From Bradysia coprophila (taxonomy: Eukaryota; Arthropoda; Insecta; Diptera; Sciaridae): 64,000 nt of DNA. The translations under genes were made by a program, and so were the position numbers. Under the pieces are notes generated by a model that saw only the letters and a program-made list of their open reading frames with translations, was not told the DNA's origin and ran no database searches. The DNA lies in assembly GCF_014529535.1 (NCBI RefSeq), contig NW_023503302.1:2929852-2993851 (forward strand). Direction: 5' to 3'. Positions 1-13,000 of this stretch are shown here, piece by piece. Numbering within the stretch: position 1 is the stretch's first letter; every line of letters starts with the position of its first letter.

Positions 1-690
1 TGTCTCGTGGTCCTGGCTGGATGCCGAAAGGAGAGACACTGAGAAAGCACAGAATCCACCCGATTATGAACTATCTTTTGAAGTTTCAGATGTTCATGAT
101 ACGGAGGCCTCGGGTGTGATATACGAAACTTGAAATAGACCATTCTTAACAACTTCTTCTGAACTTCCTCAATCTGCTGCATCACATTATGACTCCAAGG
201 ACTCCAGACCGACGAACAGTATTCAAGCCGGCTTCTGATGAGTGATGAGAATAGTAGCCGTAGACTAGACTGGTTAGTAAAATATCTTCCACAACGAAAT
301 ATAAAGCCAAGTGTACTGTATGACTTACGAACCATTTGATCAATATGTTCACTAAACGATAATTTGTCATCCATAATGACTCCAAGATCCGTCTTTATTG
401 AGACTCGTTCAAGCATTACTGCATCAACAGCATAGGGAAACGATATCTTATTTAGACTTTGAGTAGTAGACATATCTGCACACTTTTCAACATTAAGAAA
501 CATGTTATTTTCCTTGCACCATTTAACTACCGTTCCAATGTCATCTTGAAGTAGTTGGCAATCATAAGATGTGCTTATCGCTCTGAACAGCTTGAGGTCG
601 TCCGCAAAACCTGAGCAGGATGGCAGTGAAGCTAATGAGTCATTAATGAACATAATGAACAGCATAATGTTGTTGGTGGAGGTAACATTC
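1..690 (-). mobile_element. Non-LTR retrotransposon remnant, 3' part of reverse transcriptase (Jockey-like)
   Basis: On the minus strand one reading frame stays open from about 690 to the window edge. It carries the end of a LINE reverse transcriptase: an FINDS segment, the catalytic FADD box (FADDLKLF, near 590-615), then the downstream stretches DLGVIMDDKLSFSEHI, LIRSRLEYCSSVWSPW and QKKLLRMVYFKF. These are typical of the thumb and C-terminal part of Jockey/CR1-type enzymes. Everything upstream of the palm (endonuclease, fingers) is absent at about 690, so this is a 5'-truncated copy. The frame has no stop, so the insertion is fairly young. The element continues beyond base 1. The exact clade is not certain. 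Confidence 0.85.
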
Positions 691-746
691 TTATTTTGCA
701 TTATAATCAAACACAACTCTGTCATAAAAAACATTAAAAAATTCTT

Positions 747-752
747 TTTATT
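747..752 (-). terminator. Possible poly(A) signal of PIWI gene 1
   Basis: AATAAA on the minus strand, about 275 bases past the stop codon at 1026. It is the first canonical hexamer I see downstream; use is inferred. Confidence 0.4.
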
Positions 753-1025
753 TCAGTTTGTTTAAATTTAATGTTTCTTAAAGTGTAACAGTTTTTCATT
801 AATTCATTACAAGAAAAATAAAATTTTCTATGTCTTTTCTTCAAATAAAAAGTTCTTCTGGTAGAAAAAAAAATTGAGATTCCAGTCAATCTCCATTCAT
901 GGCTGACAACAAACAATATTCGCGTTTGTTTTTAAGTGTGCTTCATTTACAACGCATTTTTCCGATAGTAAAGCGAAAAATTTACAAAAGAAAATGCGTT
1001 TGTGGTAGACACGGTGGTTTCCTTT

Positions 1026-4000
1026 TTACAAAAAGTATAGCTTGCGCTCAAGCTCTGCTAGCGGCTCTTGATGTAAAAATTGCGCCACTAAGAACGACAG
1101 CTTGTGTGCACATTGACACACCGCCGGCACACGCACAGTACCGGCCCAATTGTAGTAAAGATGACATTGCTTATATGTCAGCTGCTGCAATCTATCAGCA
1201 GGTAGTCGCAGCGAATCATAAATCACATTGTATGCTGTGGGTGAGACCGTGCCTTGGCGCACCGTCTGCGAGATCAGGTAAAAGTCTTGTCTGTAAGAAT
1301 CGGAAAAGTGGAAACGTTAGTCGATGATTGCAGTGCTTCAATCAAGTTATTACCTTTCTGGCAAAGTGATTTTTGTGTCGACCACGGTGCCGGATGGTGG
1401 ATTTCTCTCATCTGTTCCGAAAATGCGGGTATTCACTTTTTTGGACACAATGATGAACACGAACTTCAGCACGGCACTGTTTTCGGCATACATTTGCTCC
1501 AGACGGGATTTTATTTCAGCCAATTCCGTGTGGTAAACATATTCCAATTGGCCGTCTCCGACCCCATCGCGATATAAAACAATTTTGCTTGGATATGCGC
1601 CATTATGCTCATAGAACGCTTTCAACGCTCTGGTCATGTCAACCGCCAATTGCGTGGTGAAATCATTTTGATTTGTGTGGCGGCTTACGCATGAGAAAAA
1701 CGATTCTTTGGTAACACTTGTTAGGTCCGTTGAAGCCACCAGAGCTCCCCATGAAACTTGGGAGTCTTTGGAGTCTCGTGACACGTCGATGCCAACAGTC
1801 ATCAGACCTTTCGTTGGTATGGAAACCAACCACGGTGTGCCGCCCAGTTTGCAATTTAGTTGGATGGCCACTTTGGTGGCGATTGACATCAAACTCTTGT
1901 TGTTCAACGTTTTTTGCACAATAATTTGCGTTGGCGTTCCATACGTACAGCAACCCAATTTCTTGATGGACGCATACCTGTAAATTGAACGAAATCGTTT
2001 AGCATCTACGGCAGTAATGTAGTTTGAATGGATCAGTGTCAGTACTAAAATCCATTGCCGCTTTTGATGTGCTCAAGCTTTGACAAGCTTTAAAGAATTA
2101 CTCGCCAGAAATAGCACGTTTCAAGTAACTGACCCATCTTGCTTGGATAAGGAATGTAACAGTCATATTCCGTGTGAAACGTATTAGAAAATGGTCAGAC
2201 GATGGCGTACGACAGGATTTTGTCAAGTTAATAAAATTGTGTGTACAAATCTTGTACTTCAAACAATTTATCGAATAAACTCAAATGTTCCGATCCGACA
2301 TGTAGTATCCCTTAAACATATATTCGCATGGTGCGTATAGCGAAAGCGGCGGAACACATAGCAACATTTGATAGCGCTCTGATTCTTAGCTCAGCAACTT
2401 ACTTGTCAGCATTATTGTTGTTGACGAATGCCATCACTAGTTGCGGGTTACGATTGTTGGCATTTTCAAATGCTTGGCCATAAGACTGAAGTCGGTCATC
2501 AACGTCATACCTGAAATCGAAAATTTGCAACGATGATGAGACTGTGAGCGACTATTACCACGTTTCATCAATCAACTTACGATTGAGGGTCGCTAACATC
2601 GAATCGCATTTGACTGGACGCTCTCTTAATCATTTGTAAAAAGCCATTGACCTGACCTCTCATTTTACCCGGCACAATAATGGCCCAATTGCGCAACGGA
2701 TAGGAGAGAAACATTGATTTAGTTTTGAATGCATTTTGCCAATCTGAAAAAGGTCCGGTGAGGTCTCTAAAAAGCGAACGAAAAGCGGCTGATTAAAAAA
2801 ATTAACTGAAACCAGGCGAAATGTGGACTAACTTTTCGTCATTGCCGTAAATGATATTTTCGTTTTTCAATTTGCGACCATCAAGGCTGATCAATTGGCG
2901 ATCCAAATCCATATTCCAGGCTCGCAGTATATCTTGACTGGCAGGTGTGGTCTGAAGCCGCTGGTTGAATCGACCGAGCGCATTCATTCGTTTCCGCGGA
3001 TCCATGCGTGTTTGGTCAGCGATAGCTTTCATCAATCTAAACGATTTTAAATGTACAACCATTCCATTAAGGAAATCGAAAATTTGATTTACTGAAAATT
3101 GTTCTTTTGCTGTTCGGTAAGACCAGTTGGGCGACATAGTTCTGGGATCAATGAAATGGTTTCTTGCTCGCCACCACGTCGCTGACGATCCGTTGATCGA
3201 GTTATCAGCATCGGCTGGGTATGGTTTTTGATCTTGATGCCATATTTTTCTTGGTAGTATTGCACATATGAGATCGGACCATTTTTTCTTTCGAATGTAT
3301 CCGATGGCGATGCACTGTAATCGACATCGTCGACTTTGTACGTTTTGTTGTTGTAATCAGTCAAGACTATCAGGCCAAGAACTTCATTGTTAAATTGCGT
3401 TTTATAGTCATTGTCACGACGGCATTGTACCAGAATATCGTAAATGGTTTCATTGCGCATAACCTTAGACGTTATTTCAGCGCAAAGTAGCACACTTTCC
3501 TCATGTTGCCGTATGGACGTTGTGTAGCCCGGCCACAACTGAATATGGAAATTGTTGTAATTGACCTGGAATTGAAAGATGAGAAAAAAAAAACTCAAAC
3601 CTAATCATCCAATGACCATTTCAAGAGAAACATGAGTCGACTATGGTAATCGTATTTTTTTTATGCTGCATCATCAACAACGTACACGGTTCGCAACGCA
3701 ACATGTTGTTTTCAATGTTCCTTTCTTTTTTTAACTACTTTGTATGCACAAATTTATTACTTTCATCTGTGTAAATAATCGTCAAACATCCTTTTAAGGG
3801 TTCTGTTGGACTTTTTATTTCTATGAAAATGATTTAAAGGCAATGCTATGCAATAAAATAACCACTTGAATCAACAGGATAATGCGTCGCGTAGACCGAA
3901 ACTTTTCGGATTTTATTTCTATGCAAACTGGCGAACACATCAATTACACACTCAGACGGTAATGGCCTGTCATTAACTCCAATATTTTGACGAAATATTT

Positions 4001-7000
4001 TGAGTTTGAATTTTAATTTTAGAATTTCAAAAAAATGTTGTCTGTGATCTTAGCGTGTTGCAGTTTATGCCAACCAAAGAGTTTCTGAAAAACTCTGTAT
4101 TAAATTGGTATTTTGGTAGCGAGCAAATAAATGGGTTGAAGCTAGCGAACAATGATCTAGTTTTCCAGTTTTCATGAATTAAAAGAGATCAACGAGATCA
4201 AATGAATCTCTAAGCTTACATTTTCATAAAATTCATAATGATGAATCCATCACTAATCGAAAATAAATGCTAAATAAACTTACCAAGCCTTTAGGATCGA
4301 ATAAATTCCGTCCGATCAGTTGTAAATCGAGCCCTTCCATTGCCCGCCGTAGAATTAAATTTAAGACCTGCAGACTTTCTCTTGTATCCATTGAGACGAT
4401 GGTGCCGAATTTAATTGTCACTTTGTATGGATTTTTTTCTCGATCTGTCGTTTCGACCGTTAGTATATCGTGAGGTAGCCGATGTGTTAGATAAACGGAA
4501 TTTTTTGTGTCGTATAAGTAAGCGCCAAAGAGCTCTCGTTGCGTGTACATCAAGTATTTTCGTACAGGCGCCAACTCAACTTCCGGTTCGAAGTCAACAC
4601 GATACATAACCATTTCATAGTTCGGCCGTTGTATCAATTCAAAGTAATTGGCCCTTAGTCGTATCGGTTCACCGGAACTGCCCTGCTTTTGAGGTGCATC
4701 ATTTGGCCTTGTTCTTATTATCGCGTAACGATCTCGCTTTTCTCCGTCTCTTTTCTCGCCTGGGGGTCTACGTCCACTAGCACGAGATGGACCTGCTCCT
4801 GCTTCAGTTTGGTGTCTTTTATTAGGACGATCTTGATCCATCGGAGAATGCCCCATTCTGGCATCGTCATCCATTGGTCTTTTTCTCGGACCTGCATCAT
4901 AAGGCGATCCTCCAGATCCGTGTGTTCCGCCAGATCCGTGCGTTCCCCCAGATCCGTGTGTTCCGCCAGATCCACCAGATCCACTTCGTCTGTCCTATAA
5001 AACATTTTTTTATTGAAAACTATGCACTTCCCAAATCTTATCAATTAGTTACTTCACTTACATATGATCCTTGTCTTTGTCCGCCACCACCATATCCTTG
5101 GTTGTTACCTCTTCCATAGCCATAACTTCCACCATTTCCATTTCCATTTCCTCCGCCGTATGAATCGCCTCCACCGTACTGATCACGTCCTCTACTATTT
5201 CCACCATACCGATCACGACCGCCGCCACTACCACCTGAGTAACTTTGGCTTCCACCGTTTCCACTGTAACGGTTCCCACCGCGATCTCCGCCATAGCGGT
5301 CACCACGACTGCCACCATTGTTACCACCGTAACGATCGCGACCGCCATCCTCATATCCTCCTCCATTTCCACCTCCGACAAAAGGATTTCGTGAACTCTG
5401 ACCCTAATTGAATTGTTCGGATATTTACACAAACTCTCGCAAAAGGTTTCTGTTTCAATTACCTGAGAGGACGAGCCATACGATGGTCGATCTGATCTTT
5501 CATATCGTCCGCCTTGTTCGCGGCCCTGTAAAACGAAAAGTGAATTTTATTGTAAATTGCTTTTAGTTCATGTCAGTTTTTCCGAAATGTACGAAACGCG
5601 GTTTTGTCATATTTGAATCTGGGTAAATTGGAAAAAGGTTAGATCGTTTGAACAGTTGAATAGAATCAATTCAAAGAATTTATTAAACACAGAGGTGAGG
5701 CTTTTTATTGGTATCAATTAAGCGAATCCAAACGTCATTCAGCGATGTGCCTAACAATTTCTAAAATTGATTAGATGGATCAGGTGCTACGAAGTACTAC
5801 AATTTTCTGATTGTTGAAATTTACGCATGAAAGCACATAATTCAAAGTGGAACACAATCTGACATAACATCCTTAACCTGTTACAGACGACAAGCGTATG
5901 ACCAGTATTATTATCGGGTCTATTACTTCCATTGATCAATTTTTAATCTGTTGATTTCAAATCTTGTACTTCAATATTTTTAACACGCATTTTACTATAT
6001 GAAGGACCATATTGCCCAAAGCTTGTCAATATTTTTGTCGTCGTTATCGATAACAGATGAATAACCGTATGTGACAGGTTAAGGAATCAGTAATATTTCG
6101 CGTATCAATAAAAACCTTATTAATGAAAGATGAAAGACCAGCTGTTGCAAATTCAGCACAACAGAGCAATTGATCTAGTGTAAGCAAAACGCAAAAAATG
6201 GCATTATCCGAACTATAACTTTGAGTTTGCATGCAGCTGGTGTCCTTCAAAAGATGATTCCTCTAATTGATGTCTAATTGTTTGCTTAAGCAAACTTAAG
6301 CTCCACAACGTCATCGAAACCCCAAGCTGAGGCTTGGGCCGATTAACAAAATCTCACAGCTGTCCACTCCGAAAAACGTAAGCGAGTAGAAATACCCCAC
6401 TTTCGAGTACTTTATAAACATTTTCTGTATTCAGATTCTATTGTTTAAGTATTCAAAATGTTCTCACGACGATTTAAGCAATGTGAGATAACTAGTTTAT
6501 TATTTCTTTGAGCCAGTTTATATCTTCAAAAGCGGAAAGAATTCGGTTAACTTATCTACATTTCTCATATGAAATGTTTTTTTTTTGCTATCAGATAGGG
6601 CTAATGATTTGCTTAGTTTCCGTCCGTATTTTATTGAATGAAAAAACAAATTTCAATGCTAATGCTAATGTTTGATGTTGTAAGTATAGCCCGGTTGTAA
6701 GTCTGTTTATTTAGAGACCATTTATGGAAAATAGAATTTTGTTTGTTTGTGCAATTTTATTGCTTTATTTTGCGTTTTAGTGGAACAGTCACGGAAGAGT
6801 AACATTCACGCAATTCTGCGTTCTTTCTTTTCTCGAAAATTTAGCTTTACACTTGAAAATATCTCGGATGATCGAATTAAGTAGTTTTCAACAAAATGAA
6901 ACAACAATGAAATAAAGAAAATAATTTTGCCCGCATCCGAACTTAAGGCAACAATAAATCATTTGACGAGACCACTCTAATAATACAAATCTCTTAACGA

Positions 7001-10000
7001 TTTTCTAATATCGTTAACAAAAACATCACCATGTAATGGGATACCCATCAGGTTTGTTTACATTACAGTAATTAAAAGAACAAATAATAAATTTCATTTT
7101 TTACGACCTCCCAAACCCTCAAAATACATTGTAAATAAATACTTCGATTCATTTATTTAAAAAAAAAAAAAAAAAACGAACGAAATTTTTTAAGACCTAA
7201 CCATTATAGGAATTACGTGTTGTTGGTCGAACTAATCTCATCACACTACAAACTGCAGCAATTATAATTTAAATAAATTAAAACTGTGACTGTAACATAT
7301 TGCTGAGTTGTACATTTGAGTGTCACTATGAGGTCGGCTACAAAAAAAACTGTTAACCATCTAAGAAAATTTCTACCATTTCAGATAAGAAACGAAATAA
7401 AAAATAAGAATCGGAGATGTAATGGATAACATGTGTGGTACTTGAACCGATTGAAAAACATTGTGCATAGGAGTCAAATTGAAAATTCTGTAATCCTCAG
7501 ACAGACGCGAATTAGTATAAGTAAGGAAAATTAAATTTCTGAGAGTTTAAGTTGAAGTAAGTTAGAAAGACGTTATCTCAGTTTTTCGAGATATAACAAC
7601 ACAGCACGTAATTCTAGTCATATTCTAAAGAAACTTATATCTGAGATTGTAAAAATTTGTCGAAAACAACGCCAACAACAATAACTAAGTGAAATATCTC
7701 TGTCCGCACTTTGTCCCACATTTTTTTTTTCTTTAGTTGTTAAGCAAAATTCAATACATCATGGTCATAAATTTGGTTTTTCTTTCTTTTTTGATGCAAC
7801 GGCAGGGGTTGGCCAAAGGATAGTACTGATTTTCGAAGGGCAAAAAATGCAATAAAATTATTGCCGGCAACAATCCGTACAGAATTTACTTAACGTTGAA
7901 TACAAAAACAAAAATAGTTTATGTGACATAAAATGCTGCAATAATGTATCGGCAAAATAATGAAATTTATGTTTAGTCGACGCAATATTACCCAAATGTT
8001 TCGTTGGAAAAGTTTCAGGGGATCATGCATACACATTTTGCATTGTTGTTGAATTGACGCTTGATATAATGATAACAATTCGTTCGTTTGCAGCTTTTAT
8101 ATTAAAATATATTATAAATTATAAATAATCTAAATAATATATTTTTATTAAATTGAGAAGTTTTTTAAAGGACGTCAGCAATTTGTGATTTTTATTGATT
8201 CGGAGACGAAAGTTGGTTATAAATTGATTTGAAGTATGACTTGTGCTGTATTGTAGTCCTTTACCTGTGAATTTGTAAATTGTATTTATAATAGCTAGTT
8301 GCTAAATAAATGATTATCTTATCTTATCTTATCTTATACGTATAGTTTAATTAGCCTAAAATATACTATACATGGACACGTTTCGTTCAAATGTATATGA
8401 TGTTGGTATAGTCCCTACACTGCACGATTCTGTTTAAATTTCTTTTTGAATGAAAAACTTTATGTATACAATTCGCCATATGTAGTTTACATTATACTCA
8501 TCCGCTTTATGCGTTCATACATATAATAACGCGATGTATACATTCAGGATTACTACATTTCCTGATGCTCATACGTAACATTGTTGCGTGTGCGAATTCA
8601 TGCTGTCTGATCTGATTCAATGTCGTTATGCGCGAACTTTCCACACAGTTACATGCGTCCGTTAAACAATCGACAGATGAAGTTAGGTATAATTTCACAA
8701 ACGACTTCATGATGTCGCAAAAAAAATCCAAACAAAATTAAATGAAATAGTTATTTGTTTACCAAGGAGATTATAACGTTTTCCATGTGTTGGTGGTGTG
8801 ATTAACCGTTTTTCTTCGCGGAACAAAAAAAAAGTGACAAATTGGGGAGAGAACATAAATAAAATGTCATTGACGTTGCTGTGGATGAAATTGTCATTGG
8901 TTGGGTTGTCAAAGTTCGTGTTTTCAGTTACTTGGAACAAACCTATTGCAATAGCAGTAGATTACATTGGCTGCTGCGAAAAAAATAACATGAGGCAACA
9001 GTTTTGTGATAAATAGCTATTTTGTTATTTTGGCATAAAACGTTGTATGAATCTCGGTGCGAAGTGTCATAATTATACATCTAGAGCCTAATAAAGGACT
9101 TCGCACTCAATGTCATAAATAACTATTATGTACACCAAATTTACAGACGTCAATTTACGGACTTTGGCTTAATAGTTATTTATCTACCAAGGTAGGTATG
9201 AAGGTATTTTTTCGCACTAGATGTCGATTGTCGACCCGAGGCGAAGCCGAGGTCGACAAGACGGCGTGTGCGAAAAAATACCGACATACCTACCGTGGTA
9301 GATACAACGTTTTTCGCAATTTCGGGCCATAATCACCTTTCCAATGCAAAACATGTCCTACATTTTGTTCCAAAGTTCTTGTGCATACAGAAATTCATTT
9401 GGACGATCAAGAAGGCTGCATTATTATAATACACATTGCAATGTGATGGAAAGAGACGCGTTGAATGAAATCGAGTAGTCAATGCTTAGTATATATACGC
9501 TTCAACAATACGTTCGGTATAATTGTGTGACTCTATAGCCGAATGGCTATAGTCGCTGCTTTGTGTTCAAAAAGCTTTTGGTGTCGGGGGTTCAATTTCT
9601 GATCAATGCAAGATTTTTAGCCCCGTACGAAGTACGAAGGGGCTTATAGGATTACGATGCCGTGTGTAATTGATGGAATTCGAAGCAGACGGTAAGGGCA
9701 AAGTGTTTGCCTATGTTCATAGATGACGAATCCACAATAAAAATTTTGGCCGTCTGTCCGTCCGTCTGTCACGTCGATATCTTGAGTAAATCAAATCCGA
9801 TTTCAAATTTTTTTTTCCCTGAAAGATAGTCAAAATAGTGAGGCTAAGTTCGAAGATGGGCGATTTTATGTCGACCCCTCCCGAGCTGGGGCCCCATTAA
9901 GTGATTTAACGTTTTCCGAAGATATCTCTGGCCATTTAAAGGCTACACTTGTAAGTGATACGTCAAATGAAAGGTATTTACAATAGCGATCGACGAAAAA

Positions 10001-13000
10001 AAAAGTTTTTAGAAATTGGATGACCGACTCGTGAGTTAGACCCCTTGGTGTAAACTAGGTACAGGGCGGCAAGCCGTTTTTGCTTGTAGGCTGGCCAAAT
10101 TTGAACGGATTTAGATAGATTTTGCTTTATTAGATAGGTATTGACCGTACCAATCCGGGAAAAAAAAAGTTTATGAAATTCGGTTTACCGGAGCGTGAGC
10201 TAGGTCTCTTGGAGTGAGCTTATATGTGGCTACTCGGCCGTACATGATTTTTTTTTTGTTTGAAAGGTACTAACGAATGTAAAGCAGCAAACGCTCCGAC
10301 TGTTCTGACGGCTCGTTATTTATAGGTTCTGTAGCGTCCGAAACGAAACGTTTGATATCGCACTGTATCCAGGAATACAGTGAAATAAATACCTTCAAAA
10401 CGACATTAAATGGATGCATGGAAAGGTGATGATTATGGACCGGAATTGCGAAATAGTTATGAAACTCTATTTAGCTTAGGTAACAGTTGTTTCGACAAAT
10501 GTAAAGTTTCGAAAAACAGGTCCTCGAAAACTTGCGATTGCGTTTGTGGGTATCACAAACTGGTTTCCGAATTAATACATTATGTAGTCATGTCTTCTAG
10601 TTCAGTGCCTGTCCGATTAGAAGGTTGATTATCACAAATTGATTCACATTCACGTAACATTAACCGAAATTATTCTGCAATATTAGGCAATAAAATCGTT
10701 TCGCTTAACATCGCTTCACATCATGGAAAAATGGTTTTTTTTTGTATCAATTTCTTTTCTTTCTAAATACAAAATGCCAGCGCTTTACAATTTGAATTTT
10801 TACCTGCATCGTCAATGGGGATTTTTTCGTCTACGACATGTGCACTGTCAGTGTGGTCAACGAAAGCAGATAAAGAAAGTGGAAAAATTTAAATTACAAT
10901 CAACATGTGCCGAGGCCGAGGGGTTAAGCTAATACCGGTATTTTATGCACTCATTTTTTCTGTAAATTTTTATGGATAAGATCATAGCAACGGAAAAGGA
11001 TAATAAAATACAGAAAGCGTTTCAGCAACATTTAACATAAGTTTGTTTAGCGATAAATAGAAATATTTATAGCATCCCAATAAATCCACTCGAACTACGT
11101 ATTGTTATTATAGTCTGTTGAGATAAACAGCTCACGTTATTTGTTTTTAGGACACCAGGACCGTATACCTTGAATGGAGTTGTTCAGTTCCCTATATTAA
11201 CCTCATAATCAGGACGTAAGATAACAATAGTTACTTAAAAAACGTTTTTTTTGGCGAATGTGGACTGTTGCTAAACCGAAGGCAAAGGTTGCATGATGCA
11301 ACCAGATTTTTTCTCACTTTAGGTATTTTTTTCCTTCTATTCCATTGTGACACAAAAAAAAAATGTCAGTGGGGGAGACCCCTAACATTTTGTTTTTAGT
11401 TTTTTCGATCCATTTTACACCTCCAAAAAATCGTAGAAGTTTCTCATAAGACAACGTTGGTTGGGGAGAGATGAAGTTATTTTTTTCTTACTCTAAAACC
11501 ATCGTGATCTCATAAGAAACTTCTACGATTTTTTGGAGGTGTAAAACACTACTCTCCCCTTGATACGCACAATCCGAGAGGGTTGCGAAAGGCATAAAAA
11601 AATATTTTTGTAATTCACATAGTGGCAAATATAAATTGGTGTTTCATGTATCGGGGACGAGAACGGGAGTTTTGCATTGTCTCAACTTTTCGGTCATTTA
11701 CATGAAATAGTTATTTACGTATCTGAGCGCTTAAATTACGAGAAAAATTCCGAAATTTATGACCAAGGTATGAAAAGTAATGTGTGTATCAGGCTTGGCC
11801 AGCGGGAAGTCAAATTACTCTTAGAACTATCGGAGAATTTAGGTCCTTCGGGGTTTCCTCTACCTTATGGTCAATCTACACAATATACTCCAGTTGTAAC
11901 TGTAACACGTACAACACGAAACACAGTCAGATGTTTGTATGAACAGAATGGTTTAACAAAATTTCATTAAATTAATTTTTCAATTCTAATTAAGTTCAGT
12001 GCAGTCGTTTGTTTGTTGTTTTTATTATGACTGCGGTTGAGTCTGTATTAATTAGACCCGTACGAAGTACTGGGGTCTTATAGGTTTACGCATACGTTTG
12101 TAACACGTCGAATTGGACTCCCTGAGTAAGGGGAAACCTATTGTGGTTGTCCAGAGATGCCAAATCAGCAAGAAAAAAAATGTCCGTCTGTCTGTCTGTC
12201 TGTCTGCACGATAACTTGAATAAAACGCATCCGATTTTGAAAATTCTTTTTTTCCCCGTTTGGTAATGTCAAAAGACAGGCTAAGTTCGAAGATGAGTGA
12301 TTTTGGATCGACCCCTCCTGAGCTGGGGCCCAATAAGTGCTTTACGGTTTTTCGAAGATATCTCCGGACATTTAAACGCTATACTCGTAAATGATACATC
12401 GAATGAAAGATATTTACAATACCGATCGACAAAAAAAAAGTTTATGGAAATCGGATGACCGACTTGTGAGTTAGACCCCTTGATGTGAAACAGGCACAGG
12501 GCGGCAAGCAGTTTTTGCTTGTAGGTCGGCCAAATTTGAACATATTTCGTTCGTTTTAGCTTTATTAGATAGGTATTGATCCAATCAGGAAAAAAACAAG
12601 TTTATGAAATTATGTTCTCCGGAGCGTGAGCTAGGTCTCTTGGAGTGAGCTCTTATCTGGCTACTCGGCCGTACAGTGAACGTGGAGTATTTTGTCAATA
12701 TCTCGAGTAAATTTTGACCGAATTTCATGATTTTTTTTTTGTTTGAAAGGTATTAACGAATGTAAAGCGTCGGTACTATTTTCGGTTTCCTAACAAAATG
12801 GCTGCCGGCGGCCATATTGGATTTTAGTAAAATTGAAGTATCTTGGGGAAAATGGTTCTTAGAGAGTTTCTGTTAACATAGAAGTAATCGGTTATGTGTG
12901 GAGGTTTTAGGAATCCCGTATGTGGACTTCTATATATATCTATATACAGCTATATTGAGCAAGATACAGGCATGTAGAGCTATATAATAGCAAATTCATT

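Noticed and set aside
5058-5432. Open frames over the glycine-rich exon, a Val/Met/Glu-rich one on minus and a His-rich one on plus
   Set aside because: They are other frames of the repetitive GGN codons of PIWI gene 1 exon 5062-5403; the frame joining the neighbouring exons reads [12 protein letters not shown].
12181-12206. GTCT repeats considered as a stand-alone microsatellite
   Set aside because: They lie inside repeat A, and a related run is present in copy 1, so they belong to the element.
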